From positions 1-52,090 of the IMG/VR virus record IMGVR_UViG_3300025697_000033: a stretch of 52,090 nucleotides of DNA. One strand, 5' to 3'. The DNA is from a virus. The position numbers and the translations under genes are program-made. Numbering within the stretch: position 1 is the stretch's first letter; every line of letters begins with the position of its first letter. Shown one piece after another: positions 33,760-41,201 of this stretch. The notes beneath the pieces were generated by a model. That model was given only the letters and a program-made list of their open reading frames with translations, was not told where the DNA came from and searched no databases.

Positions 33760-33878
33760 GGTGTCACCTCAAAAAAGAAGCCCCGATCACGAGACACTCG
33801 GCCAAGAGGGTGTGATCGGGGCTTTAGCCATCCGAAGATGGTTTTTGGTTTTTGCTTGTCTTTGGCCGTGTGTCTCAT
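33756..33878 (-). CDS. E2 leader ORF, leaderless ATG (40 aa)
   Basis: The ORF starts at the ATG at the predicted +1 and encodes MRHTAKDKQKPKTIFGWLKP and a basic C-terminal half containing GRVSRDRGFFF, where the last residues come from the terminator stem and T-run. It stops in an ATGA overlap with the next gene. There is no RBS, so translation would be leaderless. It is likely a leader peptide of a translation-coupled attenuator rather than a functional protein. Confidence 0.55.
   Translation of the reverse strand: MRHTAKDKQKPKTIFGWLKPRSHPLGRVSRDRGFFFEVTP
33772..33822 (-). terminator. Terminator in attenuator E2
   Basis: GCCCCGATCAC and its exact complement (11 bp) enclose a 21-nt loop, followed by TTCTTTTTTG on the minus strand. 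The loop includes 33791-33805, complementary to the transcript start at 33862-33876. Confidence 0.9.
33772..33878 (-). ncRNA. E2 leader RNA with loop-complementary 5' end
   Basis: The predicted RNA starts at 33878 (A of ATG). Its bases 33876-33862 pair over 15 nt, with one A-A mismatch, with the terminator loop 33805-33791, adjacent to the 3' arm. A UUCG-tetraloop hairpin CCATC-GATGG (33828-33841) lies between. A finished terminated RNA would be about 105 nt. Attenuator or small RNA role is inferred. Confidence 0.7.
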
Positions 33879-33884
33879 GTCTCT

Positions 33885-33913
33885 ATTTTATCCTATTTTC
33901 CGTGGGCTGTCAA
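33885..33913 (-). promoter_or_regulatory. Sigma-70 promoter of E2 (replication operon)
   Basis: TTGACA (33913-33908) and TAAAAT (33890-33885) are 17 bp apart on the minus strand. Six bases follow before the ATG at 33878. The promoter lies in a 207-bp gap after the 60-residue gene ending at 33967. Confidence 0.85.
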
Positions 33914-33966
33914 TAGGGTCAATACGCATCTGGGTGTTCCTGCGGCGTTGTCTCAGCGATGTCTTG

Positions 33967-34149
33967 CTAAGTGATACCGTGGCTGTTTAGTTCTTGCTCG
34001 TATTTTTCCGCGTGTTCCTTGCAGAGAAAGTGCCGCGAATCTGACCACCGGGCGCATTGCACAAGCTCTTTGTAGCCGGGAATGCATGTCACCTTCGTGC
34101 ATCGGCGGCGTTTCATTTGTAGATCTTTTCCTGTTTTTCGCTTGCTCAT
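33967..34149 (-). CDS. Small Cys/His protein
   Basis: This 60-residue basic protein has MKRRRCTKVTCIPGYKELVQ, a CARW and FLCKEHAEKYE pattern, likely a small zinc finger. ATGA-type overlap with the upstream gene. Function unknown; nucleic-acid binding is plausible. Confidence 0.6.
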   Translation of the reverse strand: MSKRKTGKDLQMKRRRCTKVTCIPGYKELVQCARWSDSRHFLCKEHAEKYEQELNSHGIT

Positions 34150-34352
34150 TTTACACCAACTTTCCGCACGGGTTGCAGACGTTTCGCCAGCCCGCGCCGT
34201 TCATTGAACTCGTTTAAGCGGGCAAGTTGGTTGTCAGGGAGTAGCGCCACTTTGTAGTCTGTCAAGAATTCTTTTTGTAGCTTGATCCATGGCGGATTGC
34301 GCTTGCTGTAATGTTGGTGCTTTTCCCACGACGGGATGGTGAGGTAGTTCAT
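34146..34352 (-). CDS. Truncated phage replication-protein-like N-terminal domain
   Basis: This 68-residue ORF starts MNYLTIPSWEKHQHYSKRNP and continues PWIKLQKEFLTDYKVALLPD, resembling the N terminus of larger phage replication organisers ('iPnW.k.q.Y..r.PPWIKlhr..L'). Those proteins are usually 150-300 residues, so this looks truncated or reduced to one wing domain. It could act as a regulator. Confidence 0.55.
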   Translation of the reverse strand: MNYLTIPSWEKHQHYSKRNPPWIKLQKEFLTDYKVALLPDNQLARLNEFNERRGLAKRLQPVRKVGVK

Positions 34353-34353
34353 G

Positions 34354-34536
34354 CTACATTGCCTTCCAGGGCATCCAGCGCTTAGGCTCAATCCTTAAAT
34401 ATGTTTCGCCCGCAACTTGCTGAATAACCCACTCTTGACTATCTTCAAACCAGTAAGTTAGGCCGACAATTTCCTTGCCGAAATCTGCCAATATTACACG
34501 TCCGTCTTTTGGGGCTTTTGATGTTTTCCAGTCCAT
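34354..34536 (-). CDS. DUF551-like small phage protein
   Basis: This 60-residue protein has WKTSKAPKDGRVILADFGKE near the start and a final PKRWMPWKAM, the 'W....aP.dG..vLv......' and 'HWmPlP'-like pattern of short phage proteins. Its ATG overlaps the upstream TAA. Function of the family is unknown. Confidence 0.6.
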   Translation of the reverse strand: MDWKTSKAPKDGRVILADFGKEIVGLTYWFEDSQEWVIQQVAGETYLRIEPKRWMPWKAM

Positions 34537-34760
34537 TACACACCCCACACCAGAAGAGGGGCAACGATCTTTCTAGCCCCTCGCCGTGTTTTTTGTAGCC
34601 TTCTATCAAGGCGTTTCCGACCATTAAAGCATGACAAACGAGCGTCAACACGTTGGCGCTCCTCTCGACACACGCGGCATAAGAGCTCCGGGGTATCGGT
34701 CCACACTTTAGGCTCGCGCATCTTCTTGCGACACTCCGGGCATCGTGTTTTGTTTTTCAT
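34536..34760 (-). CDS. Small zinc-ribbon protein
   Basis: This 74-residue basic protein has CPECRKKM and LLCRVCREERQRVDARL, two Cys pairs about 20 residues apart, a classic zinc ribbon. Overlaps both neighbours. Likely nucleic-acid binding. Confidence 0.65.
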   Translation of the reverse strand: MKNKTRCPECRKKMREPKVWTDTPELLCRVCREERQRVDARLSCFNGRKRLDRRLQKTRRGARKIVAPLLVWGV

Positions 34761-35284
34761 GTCGCCTCCAACTCCGCGATCCGCTTCACCAGCGGATTAT
34801 CCGCGCAAGTCAGGACATGCTCTTTCAGCGGGCCCGTCTTAGTATACGGCTCCCCGCAATAGGCGCAAACGCCGCCGATGACCGGGCGGTTATCGCTCGA
34901 CGATCTCTTAATTTCGCGCACCTTTGCCACAAATTCAGCGGCCTCGGTGGCGTTGCCGAGAAGCTCTTCCAACTCCGCGATCCGGGCGGTGGCCGCGCTG
35001 TTCACCGCTCGTAAATGGGCGTTTTCGACCCAATACGGCATGGCCGAAAACTCCGTTGTCGGAGGGTCGCCCTCCCATACATAGCGGAAATCCTCGCCCT
35101 CCTTTCCGTTATTGCCGACACCCGCCGCCTCACAGTCATCGGCGCACCCGCAGTGGTAGTCTGTGAGGTCGTCGGCGCACTCCTCGGGGCATGTTGCGAT
35201 AAATCGAAGGCCGTCGCTTGTCAATATTCCAAGGTCCGGATCATCCAACCACCACGCTGTTATCTTCCATGTTTTTTTGCTCAT
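34757..35284 (-). CDS. Unrecognised protein with C-terminal zinc finger
   Basis: This 175-residue protein opens with a beta part (WKITAWWLDDPDLGILTSDG), has a Cys cluster (CPEECADDLTDYHCGCADDC), then a coiled helix and ends with CAYCGEPYTKTGPLKEHVLT plus C, a C2HC finger. AGGAGAGGTGATCAA precedes ATG. Function unknown. Confidence 0.6.
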   Translation of the reverse strand: MSKKTWKITAWWLDDPDLGILTSDGLRFIATCPEECADDLTDYHCGCADDCEAAGVGNNGKEGEDFRYVWEGDPPTTEFSAMPYWVENAHLRAVNSAATARIAELEELLGNATEAAEFVAKVREIKRSSSDNRPVIGGVCAYCGEPYTKTGPLKEHVLTCADNPLVKRIAELEAT

Positions 35285-35288
35285 TTGA

Positions 35289-35390
35289 TCACCTCTCCTT
35301 CAATTCCAAACACTGCAAGATTTGCCGCCACAACTCGCCGCCGCCCTTTGCTGTGCAGTGGCCGTAGCGCACGGTGTAGAGTTTGCTCAT
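35289..35390 (-). CDS. Small protein (33 aa)
   Basis: ORF starting MSKLYTVRYGHCTAKGGGEL begins in an ATGA overlap with the upstream gene and ends four bases before the next ATG. It fills the gap in a fully coupled operon. Confidence 0.55.
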   Translation of the reverse strand: MSKLYTVRYGHCTAKGGGELWRQILQCLELKER

Positions 35391-35554
35391 CGTTTCTCAA
35401 GCCCCACAATTTCCGCGCCGCCGAAAAGGCAATTCCCGGCAGCACGGGCGCCATCCATAAACGCCTCCAGAACGAGGTCGGCCAATTCGTCACACGCCAT
35501 GCCTTTCGCCTCTTCGTCGTCCGCATCAATTTCCATAGTTGCCTTGAGTTTCAT
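35387..35554 (-). CDS. Small acidic protein (55 aa)
   Basis: ORF starting MKLKATMEIDADDEEAKGMA has AGGAGAGAG before ATG at 35554 and stops overlapping the next small gene. Helical, acidic, with FMDGARAAGNCLFGGAEIVG at the end. Real by RBS and coupling; function unknown. Confidence 0.7.
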   Translation of the reverse strand: MKLKATMEIDADDEEAKGMACDELADLVLEAFMDGARAAGNCLFGGAEIVGLEKR

Positions 35555-35569
35555 GTCTCTCTCCTTCGG

Positions 35570-36337
35570 TTAACACAGCCGGTGGGCCGCGTCTTTGATT
35601 CGGTTTTCCGCGATGGCGAAGTATTCCGGGTCGCGCTCGATCCCGATGAAGCGGCGATCCCAGTACTCACAAGCCACGCCCGTGGTACCGCTGCCGCAAC
35701 AGAAGTCGAGAACCGTGTCGCCTGCGTTCGTGTAGGTGCGGATCAAGTACGCCATGAGCGCCACGGGCTTCTGGGTGGGGTGTGTGGTTTTTTTAAAAAT
35801 CACATTGCTAAACTCTATAACCATTTTTGGAAATCCAGACACAACGCTTATGTATTCATTGGTCTGGCTCTTTCTTTCCATCGCCCCATTAAACCCTTTA
35901 GATGCCCTCTTGTTTTTTCGCTCACACCCAAAGATTCCTTGTGGATTGTAGTTCATGCGCTGGCTACCAAGTAGAGCTGCATGTCCAATAGGAGCCTTGG
36001 AAAAGACTACGATATCCTCGTAGTCTTTTAAAGGCATGTTTTTAGAATGCGAAAAGCCCGTTGCTAGTATCTTTTTCCACACCCAACAATATTTGAACAT
36101 CTTCATGTTGCTCGCGATCAGCGTCGTGGTGAATGGCTGCGAAGCCGTCATCACGATGGCCGCGTTCGGCTTGGTGACGCGCTTCAGGTGCGCCCACATC
36201 GGCTCCAGCGGGATCATGGAGTCCCAAGCACAGGCGGTCAACTGATAAGGAGGGTCACTCAAAACAAGATCGATACTCCCATCCTCGATCTCGCTCATGC
36301 GCTCAAGGCAGTCGCCAAGTAGTAGCCGGGGGGTCAT
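35570..36337 (-). CDS. DNA methyltransferase (N4/N6-type)
   Basis: This 255-residue enzyme has the catalytic motif SDPPYQLTACAWD at residues 28-31, a substrate region and the SAM-binding CCGSGTTGVACEYWDRRFIG near residue 215, followed by ERDPEYFAIAENRI. Motif order is beta class (DPPY first). Target sequence unknown. It is the second DNA methyltransferase of the phage. ATG at 36337 overlaps the upstream TGA, with GGAGGA upstream. Confidence 0.92.
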   Translation of the reverse strand: MTPRLLLGDCLERMSEIEDGSIDLVLSDPPYQLTACAWDSMIPLEPMWAHLKRVTKPNAAIVMTASQPFTTTLIASNMKMFKYCWVWKKILATGFSHSKNMPLKDYEDIVVFSKAPIGHAALLGSQRMNYNPQGIFGCERKNKRASKGFNGAMERKSQTNEYISVVSGFPKMVIEFSNVIFKKTTHPTQKPVALMAYLIRTYTNAGDTVLDFCCGSGTTGVACEYWDRRFIGIERDPEYFAIAENRIKDAAHRLC

Positions 36338-36660
36338 GTCAACAAGTCCTCCAGTCGTTCCACCTCGGCCCCAAGATACCCTACGGCGATCCAAGACGGC
36401 ATCGGGTACATGTCGCGTTCGCGGGCGGGCGGCATCACTCGGAAATCGTAAATGTGGCATTGATCCGGTCCAAGCCGAACGCCTGCATCGTGGAAGCCTT
36501 GCGCGGTTTCTTCCGTCAAAACGTCAAACTCCGCTTGCTCCGATTCCGTATCCGACAAGCAACCGAATTCAATCCCGTCGCTGGTGATACAGTCCATCAC
36601 GTTTATTCTGTTGCGCCCGGTGCCTTTGCGCCGCCAGCCTGTTACTCTCCATGTGCTCAT
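36334..36660 (-). CDS. Unrecognised early-region protein
   Basis: This 108-residue protein (STWRVTGWRRKGTGRNRINV, FHDAGVRLGPDQCHIYDFRV) looks like a small alpha/beta domain. It is coupled on both sides through ATGA overlaps. No family recognised. Confidence 0.6.
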   Translation of the reverse strand: MSTWRVTGWRRKGTGRNRINVMDCITSDGIEFGCLSDTESEQAEFDVLTEETAQGFHDAGVRLGPDQCHIYDFRVMPPARERDMYPMPSWIAVGYLGAEVERLEDLLT

Positions 36661-36836
36661 TGCTCTCTCTCCATTTCATGCCCACGCGGACACACCCTTT
36701 GCATTTCCGCGTCTGAGGCGTTGAGGTCTGACCCATCTTCCGGCATGATCGGGTGGGCGGTATATCGCCAGTTCTGGTGATGCTCTTTGCACACCGGGCA
36801 ATACGTCGTGTTTGGCCCTGGATTTTCCCATTGCAT
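36657..36836 (-). CDS. Small zinc-ribbon protein (59 aa)
   Basis: A 59-residue ORF starts at 36836 in a TAATG overlap and stops in the ATGA overlap with the next gene. It has YCPVCKEHHQNWRY and RVCPRGHEMEREQ, suggesting a zinc site with two CxxC-like parts. Confidence 0.65.
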   Translation of the reverse strand: MQWENPGPNTTYCPVCKEHHQNWRYTAHPIMPEDGSDLNASDAEMQRVCPRGHEMEREQ

Positions 36837-37261
36837 TAGTCCAACTCCCTTCCGTCGATAATCGCCTCGAGGATCTGGCGGGCTTCGATCTTGCAGAGTC
36901 TATGCCTCTTGGTGTGCATCAAAGTATGGTAAAGAGCACCAGTGACACCTGTTCTGTAGAAGGTGGCAATTCGCGTCCTTCGCCCTCGCATGTCTAACAC
37001 AATCTCCCATAGCCCGCTCTTAGCGTACCATGTGCATCCTCGTTTCTCCCACCGCAGCCGGATACGCTTTGGCGGCGGGTTGGCGAGGACGAAGATGCTG
37101 TGGGCGCATGGGGAGCTTATGCCGCCCCTTCTGGCCGCGTTGTTTAGCTTTTGGCATATTCCCATTTTTTCATCGCCTGCACAACCTGTGCATCCGTTGC
37201 CTCCATCTGGCACATGCACATACGTCTCCTCACCCATTTTTACAATTACCTTGCCTTTCAT
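36836..37261 (-). CDS. Unrecognised Cys-rich protein
   Basis: This 141-residue protein contains GGNGCTGCAGDEKMGICQKL and SSPCAHSIFVLANPPPK, a likely metal or zinc site near the N terminus, then KIEARQILEAIIDGRELD at the end. ATG at 37261 has GGGAGGA upstream and shares a base with the previous TGA. Confidence 0.6.
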   Translation of the reverse strand: MKGKVIVKMGEETYVHVPDGGNGCTGCAGDEKMGICQKLNNAARRGGISSPCAHSIFVLANPPPKRIRLRWEKRGCTWYAKSGLWEIVLDMRGRRTRIATFYRTGVTGALYHTLMHTKRHRLCKIEARQILEAIIDGRELD

Positions 37262-37818
37262 CAATCTTCCTCCCAGTGTTGCGAATTCGCCCACGCCGCG
37301 ATACAGACCGCCGCTGCTTCGTCTTCGTTGAGATCATCCCGGCCCGTGACGCGCTTGGCATATTCCATGTACACGGGCTTGCGCTGTTTGCTGGTCGCCT
37401 TTATCCCAAGCCCGCGACACACGCCGCTCTTGCCCACTTGCCAAGTGTTGGGCGCGACAAACCGAGACTCTTCACATGCGATTTCAGCAGCCGCCTTTAT
37501 TTCCCCGCGCACCACAGCAAGGTCAAGGCAACTCTTGTTCACCTTCGTGCGGCCATCCTTGCCAAGATAGGTGCCGATATAGCCGTCCTCGATAACCACG
37601 AGCACGTCGTCTTCGTGCGGCATGGCGGCATCTATGCAGCAATAGAATTCATGCGCCGTATTCCAGCTTTCGACGTGCCACTCTTTCGGGCCAGCAATTT
37701 CCCATTTCCGTTGATCTTCATTCCATTTCCATGGATGACAGTGCCAAGCGAAAACACTAGGCTTTGCGCTCGCCGGGTCCGCGCCGATGCAGTTTCGTTT
37801 TCGAGGGGTGTCAACCAT
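37261..37818 (-). CDS. RuvC-like Holliday junction resolvase
   Basis: This 185-residue protein has an RNase H-like pattern: CIGADPASAKPSVFAWH at the start (Asp14), VLVVIEDGYIGTYLG with a Glu after strand 4 and NEDEAAAVCIAAWA near the end, giving the D-E-D acidic set of RuvC-type resolvases. It should resolve branched phage DNA before packaging. Start overlaps the previous gene by eight bases. Confidence 0.75.
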   Translation of the reverse strand: MVDTPRKRNCIGADPASAKPSVFAWHCHPWKWNEDQRKWEIAGPKEWHVESWNTAHEFYCCIDAAMPHEDDVLVVIEDGYIGTYLGKDGRTKVNKSCLDLAVVRGEIKAAAEIACEESRFVAPNTWQVGKSGVCRGLGIKATSKQRKPVYMEYAKRVTGRDDLNEDEAAAVCIAAWANSQHWEED

Positions 37819-38398
37819 CGCTTTGATCCTCCGCGCCGGTTGTGTTTATGCGTTTGCGTTCATCCATGAGCATTTTCCTCGTAATTTTGAAGCGCTTAGC
37901 TATGCATTTATCGCCGTTTTCATCAAACTCGTAAGCACAAGCAATCAAACTTTCCTGGTCATCCGCAAAAGAGGTGCATTCAACCCGATATTTTTTGTGT
38001 TCCGGACACCACCAGTCAAAGGCCGAACCCACCGCGATTCGTTGCGTTCTTTCCCACGAAAAGCGCCCGTGCCCAATTCTGCTTTCTACTCCTACAAAAA
38101 TAAACGGCTTGCGCCCAAGGTATTTTTCGATTGAGATTGCGGCACGAATGTTTTTCATTCCAACAGCCACGCGATAGAGATCGTCAAGGTCACATCCGAA
38201 ACGACCGCCGTGATAGCTGACAGGCTTGAATAGTGTTTCGATGTCATTCTCTTCAAAATAAAAACCGTGCTCCACGGCCAAGCGCAATGCGTCACGCCCT
38301 GGGTAGCCCGAACGTTCTCGGGAGTATTCCACAGAACAAAAAGCCTCACTAATCGCCATGGCTACAAACTCTACAACTTTGCTTTTCTTTTCCATCAT
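37811..38398 (-). CDS. Unrecognised protein
   Basis: This 195-residue protein has FAFCSVEYS-like and YRVECTSFADDQESLIACAY segments, and WWCPEHKKYRVEC that may bind metal. Its ATG overlaps the upstream TGA. No family recognised. Confidence 0.6.
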   Translation of the reverse strand: MMEKKSKVVEFVAMAISEAFCSVEYSRERSGYPGRDALRLAVEHGFYFEENDIETLFKPVSYHGGRFGCDLDDLYRVAVGMKNIRAAISIEKYLGRKPFIFVGVESRIGHGRFSWERTQRIAVGSAFDWWCPEHKKYRVECTSFADDQESLIACAYEFDENGDKCIAKRFKITRKMLMDERKRINTTGAEDQSDG

Positions 38399-38601
38399 TC
38401 ATCCTCCGCGCCGGTGTCGGCGGTTATACCTCGATAATGCGCCATACGCGCCGTATGTTCGTCCGTAGCGGCTTCTACCGCCGCAGGTTGCATATCACCA
38501 CGACGTCGCGCCCGTATCGCTGCACGACCCACAGCCGCTTGGCTCTCAGTGCGCAAACGCCGCTCGATGTTCGCTACGCGCTCCCAGCCGAAGATGCTCA
38601 T
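38395..38601 (-). CDS. Small basic helical protein (68 aa)
   Basis: MSIFGWERVANIERRLRTES opens a helical, Arg-rich protein with GGGAG upstream. ATGA overlaps on both sides. Possibly a DNA-binding accessory protein; unknown. Confidence 0.6.
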   Translation of the reverse strand: MSIFGWERVANIERRLRTESQAAVGRAAIRARRRGDMQPAAVEAATDEHTARMAHYRGITADTGAEDE

Positions 38602-38879
38602 GGCTTTCTCCCTGCTAACACAGCCGGTGAGCCGGAGTTTCGAAACAGATCCCCCTGTTGCTCGACGCAGGCAAACAACGCCCGAAACGCGGTGGTTTTG
38701 TCTTCACGCACATTCACCCACGTCTGATCGCTGATGCGCGTCTGTTCATTTTCCGCGCCCTCCACCACTAGCAGTGTGAATTCATCACAGCGCGGAGGTT
38801 GTTCCGGGCCCGTGAGCGCAAAGCCGATCACGCCGTCGCGCTCGTAAAATTGCAGTGGTCGTAGGTTTTCAGCCTTCAT
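38598..38879 (-). CDS. Unrecognised small protein
   Basis: This 93-residue protein has LRPLQFYERDGVIGFALTG, then DEFTLLVVEGAENEQTRISD, an alpha/beta domain. Coupled by ATGA overlaps. Function unknown. Confidence 0.6.
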   Translation of the reverse strand: MKAENLRPLQFYERDGVIGFALTGPEQPPRCDEFTLLVVEGAENEQTRISDQTWVNVREDKTTAFRALFACVEQQGDLFRNSGSPAVLAGRKP

Positions 38880-39724
38880 GTCACCACCCCCGCGTCTTTG
38901 CGGACAGGGGTAAACCGTCGCGGGTGCTTATGCGTGCAGGTGCCCATTAGCCCAATGTTGTTGCAGGATTTCTTGGCCCCATAGCAAACATTTTCGGTGC
39001 CAAAACCACACGAACCACCTTCCACCTCGCACACCACGCCGTCCGGCATTTCCACGATCTCGCCGACTGCATATTCGTGATTCGGTACCAGCTTCTGGGG
39101 CGGTGGTTCAAGTCCCTGCTCAGGGAATCCGCCATGAGCGGGCCGCCGCTGGCCGCTGTGGGCCGATGGAAGGGGCGGGTCTGGCACGATCTCAAAGGAG
39201 GCATCCACTTCTTCGCCTTCTTCGGCGGGCGGGGAGAGGGTGGCGATACGTTCCCAGTCGTGGCATTTGCCGGGGTAGCGGATCGAATCGCACGCGCCTT
39301 CCACGACTCTGTAAATAGTTCCTTCTGCGTCATCCATCAGTACTACCGTTCCTACTGGTGGATGTTCTTGATCCTCATACGCTACCACCGGCTCTCCCGT
39401 CAGGTGAGTAGCGAGAGCGAGGCGGTTTATTTGCAGGTTTACATCGTGCTTGTCAGCCGTAGCCGCGTGTTCTTCGGCCCATTCCCTCTCGGCTTCTATC
39501 CAGCCTTCCTGCAACTTGATGTCTTTGCGGATTATTTCCTCCTGATTCGCGTGGCGCTTGTCGTGGTGGGCGGCGCGGGCTTTGTTTACCGTTCGCGCCT
39601 TCGCGTTGTAGACGTCCAGAATTTTGCGCAACCCTGAGCCATTAAAGCTCTCCCATATCGCCTGCCGCAGCGGGTCTTTTGACTTCCTTAGCGAGTTTAG
39701 TGTCAATTCTTTCCGCTTCTTCAT
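38876..39724 (-). CDS. Unrecognised Cys-rich protein with helical N terminus
   Basis: This 282-residue protein has a long charged helix at 30-90 (IIRKDIKLQEGWIEAEREWA), a beta region with GTVVLMDDAEGTIYRVVEGA, a Pro-rich linker and a C-terminal domain with six Cys (CEVEGGSCGFGTENVCYGAK, CNNIGLMGTC). GGAGGA stands upstream. The two Val/Gly-rich beta segments look like a repeated small domain. Confidence 0.55.
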   Translation of the reverse strand: MKKRKELTLNSLRKSKDPLRQAIWESFNGSGLRKILDVYNAKARTVNKARAAHHDKRHANQEEIIRKDIKLQEGWIEAEREWAEEHAATADKHDVNLQINRLALATHLTGEPVVAYEDQEHPPVGTVVLMDDAEGTIYRVVEGACDSIRYPGKCHDWERIATLSPPAEEGEEVDASFEIVPDPPLPSAHSGQRRPAHGGFPEQGLEPPPQKLVPNHEYAVGEIVEMPDGVVCEVEGGSCGFGTENVCYGAKKSCNNIGLMGTCTHKHPRRFTPVRKDAGVVT

Positions 39725-39758
39725 TGTCTAATCCTCCGTTAGTTTGGTGTTCCACGCG

Positions 39759-40715
39759 CTAAAACAGCAATTCTTCTTTTGGGGTTATGCCTTCTGCGAC
39801 ATCCCACGACGGCCACCGCAACGCCGCAGCGCGGACGATGGCTCTTGCTTTGGCGATGTTTTGGTCTTGGGCATGGTTCGCGTCCGCGCCTAAGACAATG
39901 TTTTTCCCTTCCCATTCGTCAATGGCCGCCATGCCGCCCGCTTCGCTCCGTGTGGCCTTAAAATGTTCCAAGCCGATATGGGCGACGTTGCCGATGAAGA
40001 GCGCGTCTCCGTCGTCCTGGCGCTTTGATTCGAGCAGTTCCTTGTACTGCAGCTGGAACTTCTGCTCACACAGTGCCAAGCAGGATGCAGAGGAAAAGGT
40101 GATCGTGTCACCGTCAACTTTGCCGAGTTCGGAATGCTTATGCTCCTTCTTCTGATATCGCTCAGCTATCACGTCGTGAACATCGCCGCCTTGCGCGTCA
40201 CACAAGCAAAGCGGGAGAAAGGGGCATTCCTTGAACCAAGCATTACAGCCATGCTCATTGGTCAGATATCCGTGTTTTTCACAATGGAGGATCCGCTTGT
40301 GAATGCTCCAAAGCCATTCCCGCGCTTGCTTCATTCGCGCCGGGTTGATGTGGTGGACGTGCTCAAGGGTCGCGCCTTCCTTTTGGAGCAGCCACTCCAA
40401 GCACCGATCCTCGTACATCTTCCGATTCGGTTTGCCGTCCTCGTCTTTGTCCTTGCCGCAAAACTTGATCGTCGGACGCATGATGAGGCGATATTGGATC
40501 TCGCTTATCGGCACATCGGCTGCCAGCGCATAGAGTTCGCCTTGATAGCTTAGGGTCCGCTGGTCCAAGAACTTGCGCGGGTCGGTGCATGTCTTCCAAT
40601 CGCTGAGCACGCCATTTTCGATCAGGTCCAGCTTGCCCGCGAATTTATGCGCCTTGGCCGGGTGCCCCGTTTCGGGGTTTAATATCGGCATCGTCACAAT
40701 TTGTTCTGTCTTCAT
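39759..40715 (-). CDS. PD-(D/E)XK nuclease, RecB/Cas4-like, apparently permuted
   Basis: This 318-residue protein has the core active site near its N terminus: FAGKLDLIENGVLSDWKT (Asp, then DxK). A Cys cluster follows (HGCNAWFKECPFLPLC). The C-terminal third has SSASCLALCEQKFQLQYKEL and DALFIGNVAHIGLEHF, which in RecB/Cas4-like nucleases normally form the N terminus, before the core. It may degrade or process DNA ends with the neighbouring SSB and Sak4-like ATPase. ATG at 40715 with AAGGAG upstream is chosen. Confidence 0.75.
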   Translation of the reverse strand: MKTEQIVTMPILNPETGHPAKAHKFAGKLDLIENGVLSDWKTCTDPRKFLDQRTLSYQGELYALAADVPISEIQYRLIMRPTIKFCGKDKDEDGKPNRKMYEDRCLEWLLQKEGATLEHVHHINPARMKQAREWLWSIHKRILHCEKHGYLTNEHGCNAWFKECPFLPLCLCDAQGGDVHDVIAERYQKKEHKHSELGKVDGDTITFSSASCLALCEQKFQLQYKELLESKRQDDGDALFIGNVAHIGLEHFKATRSEAGGMAAIDEWEGKNIVLGADANHAQDQNIAKARAIVRAAALRWPSWDVAEGITPKEELLF

Positions 40716-40735
40716 GGCTGCGTTTCTCCTTCGCA

Positions 40736-41200
40736 TTAAAACGGGATGTCATCTTCCTTGATGGGCGCTTCTGCAACAGGGGGCGCGACAGGCGGCGGCG
40801 CGACAGCACCGGGAACCTCCGCATTGAGCGCCCAGAAGTCCACGACGTTATTGTAGACCTTGCCTTCCTTGTTTTTTTCAGGCGCGACACGCACCATGAG
40901 GCGCATGTTGAGCATGCCCTGGTGACATTGGAGGTCGTTCGGCTCGTAATTCCGGCAATCATCTTTCGATACGCCGCAAGCCTTCACGAAGGAAATCAGC
41001 TTCCAAAGCGACTTAGCAGTGAGCGTGATCGTGACGGTGTTAATCTGCATCGTCGTCGCGCTCTTTACTTCAAACTCCACAAAAGGATAGTTATTTGCGT
41101 TGGGGAAGCGCCCCATCTTCGCGCCCGACACAAAGACTTCATGGTCGCCCGCGCCCAGATAATCCCCGCCCGTTTCGTCCCAGTGATCTGCAAGTGACAT
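40736..41200 (-). CDS. SSB-like single-strand DNA-binding protein
   Basis: This 154-residue protein ends with the acidic tip EDDIPF, the partner-binding tail of bacterial-type SSB. The body is beta-rich (DHEVFVSGAKMGRFPNANNY, PFVEFEVKS, LNMRLMVRVAPEKN). It lies between the nuclease and the Sak4-like ATPase, an ssDNA recombination module. The body is not a typical SSB OB-fold sequence and may belong to a phage-specific family. AAGGAG precedes the ATG. Confidence 0.7.
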   Translation of the reverse strand: MSLADHWDETGGDYLGAGDHEVFVSGAKMGRFPNANNYPFVEFEVKSATTMQINTVTITLTAKSLWKLISFVKACGVSKDDCRNYEPNDLQCHQGMLNMRLMVRVAPEKNKEGKVYNNVVDFWALNAEVPGAVAPPPVAPPVAEAPIKEDDIPF

Positions 41201-41201
41201 G

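Noticed and set aside
35281-35529. 82-codon ORF overlapping the small genes at 35289-35554
   Set aside because: A different frame gives two coupled small genes with proper RBS and ATGA overlaps, which explain the region better.
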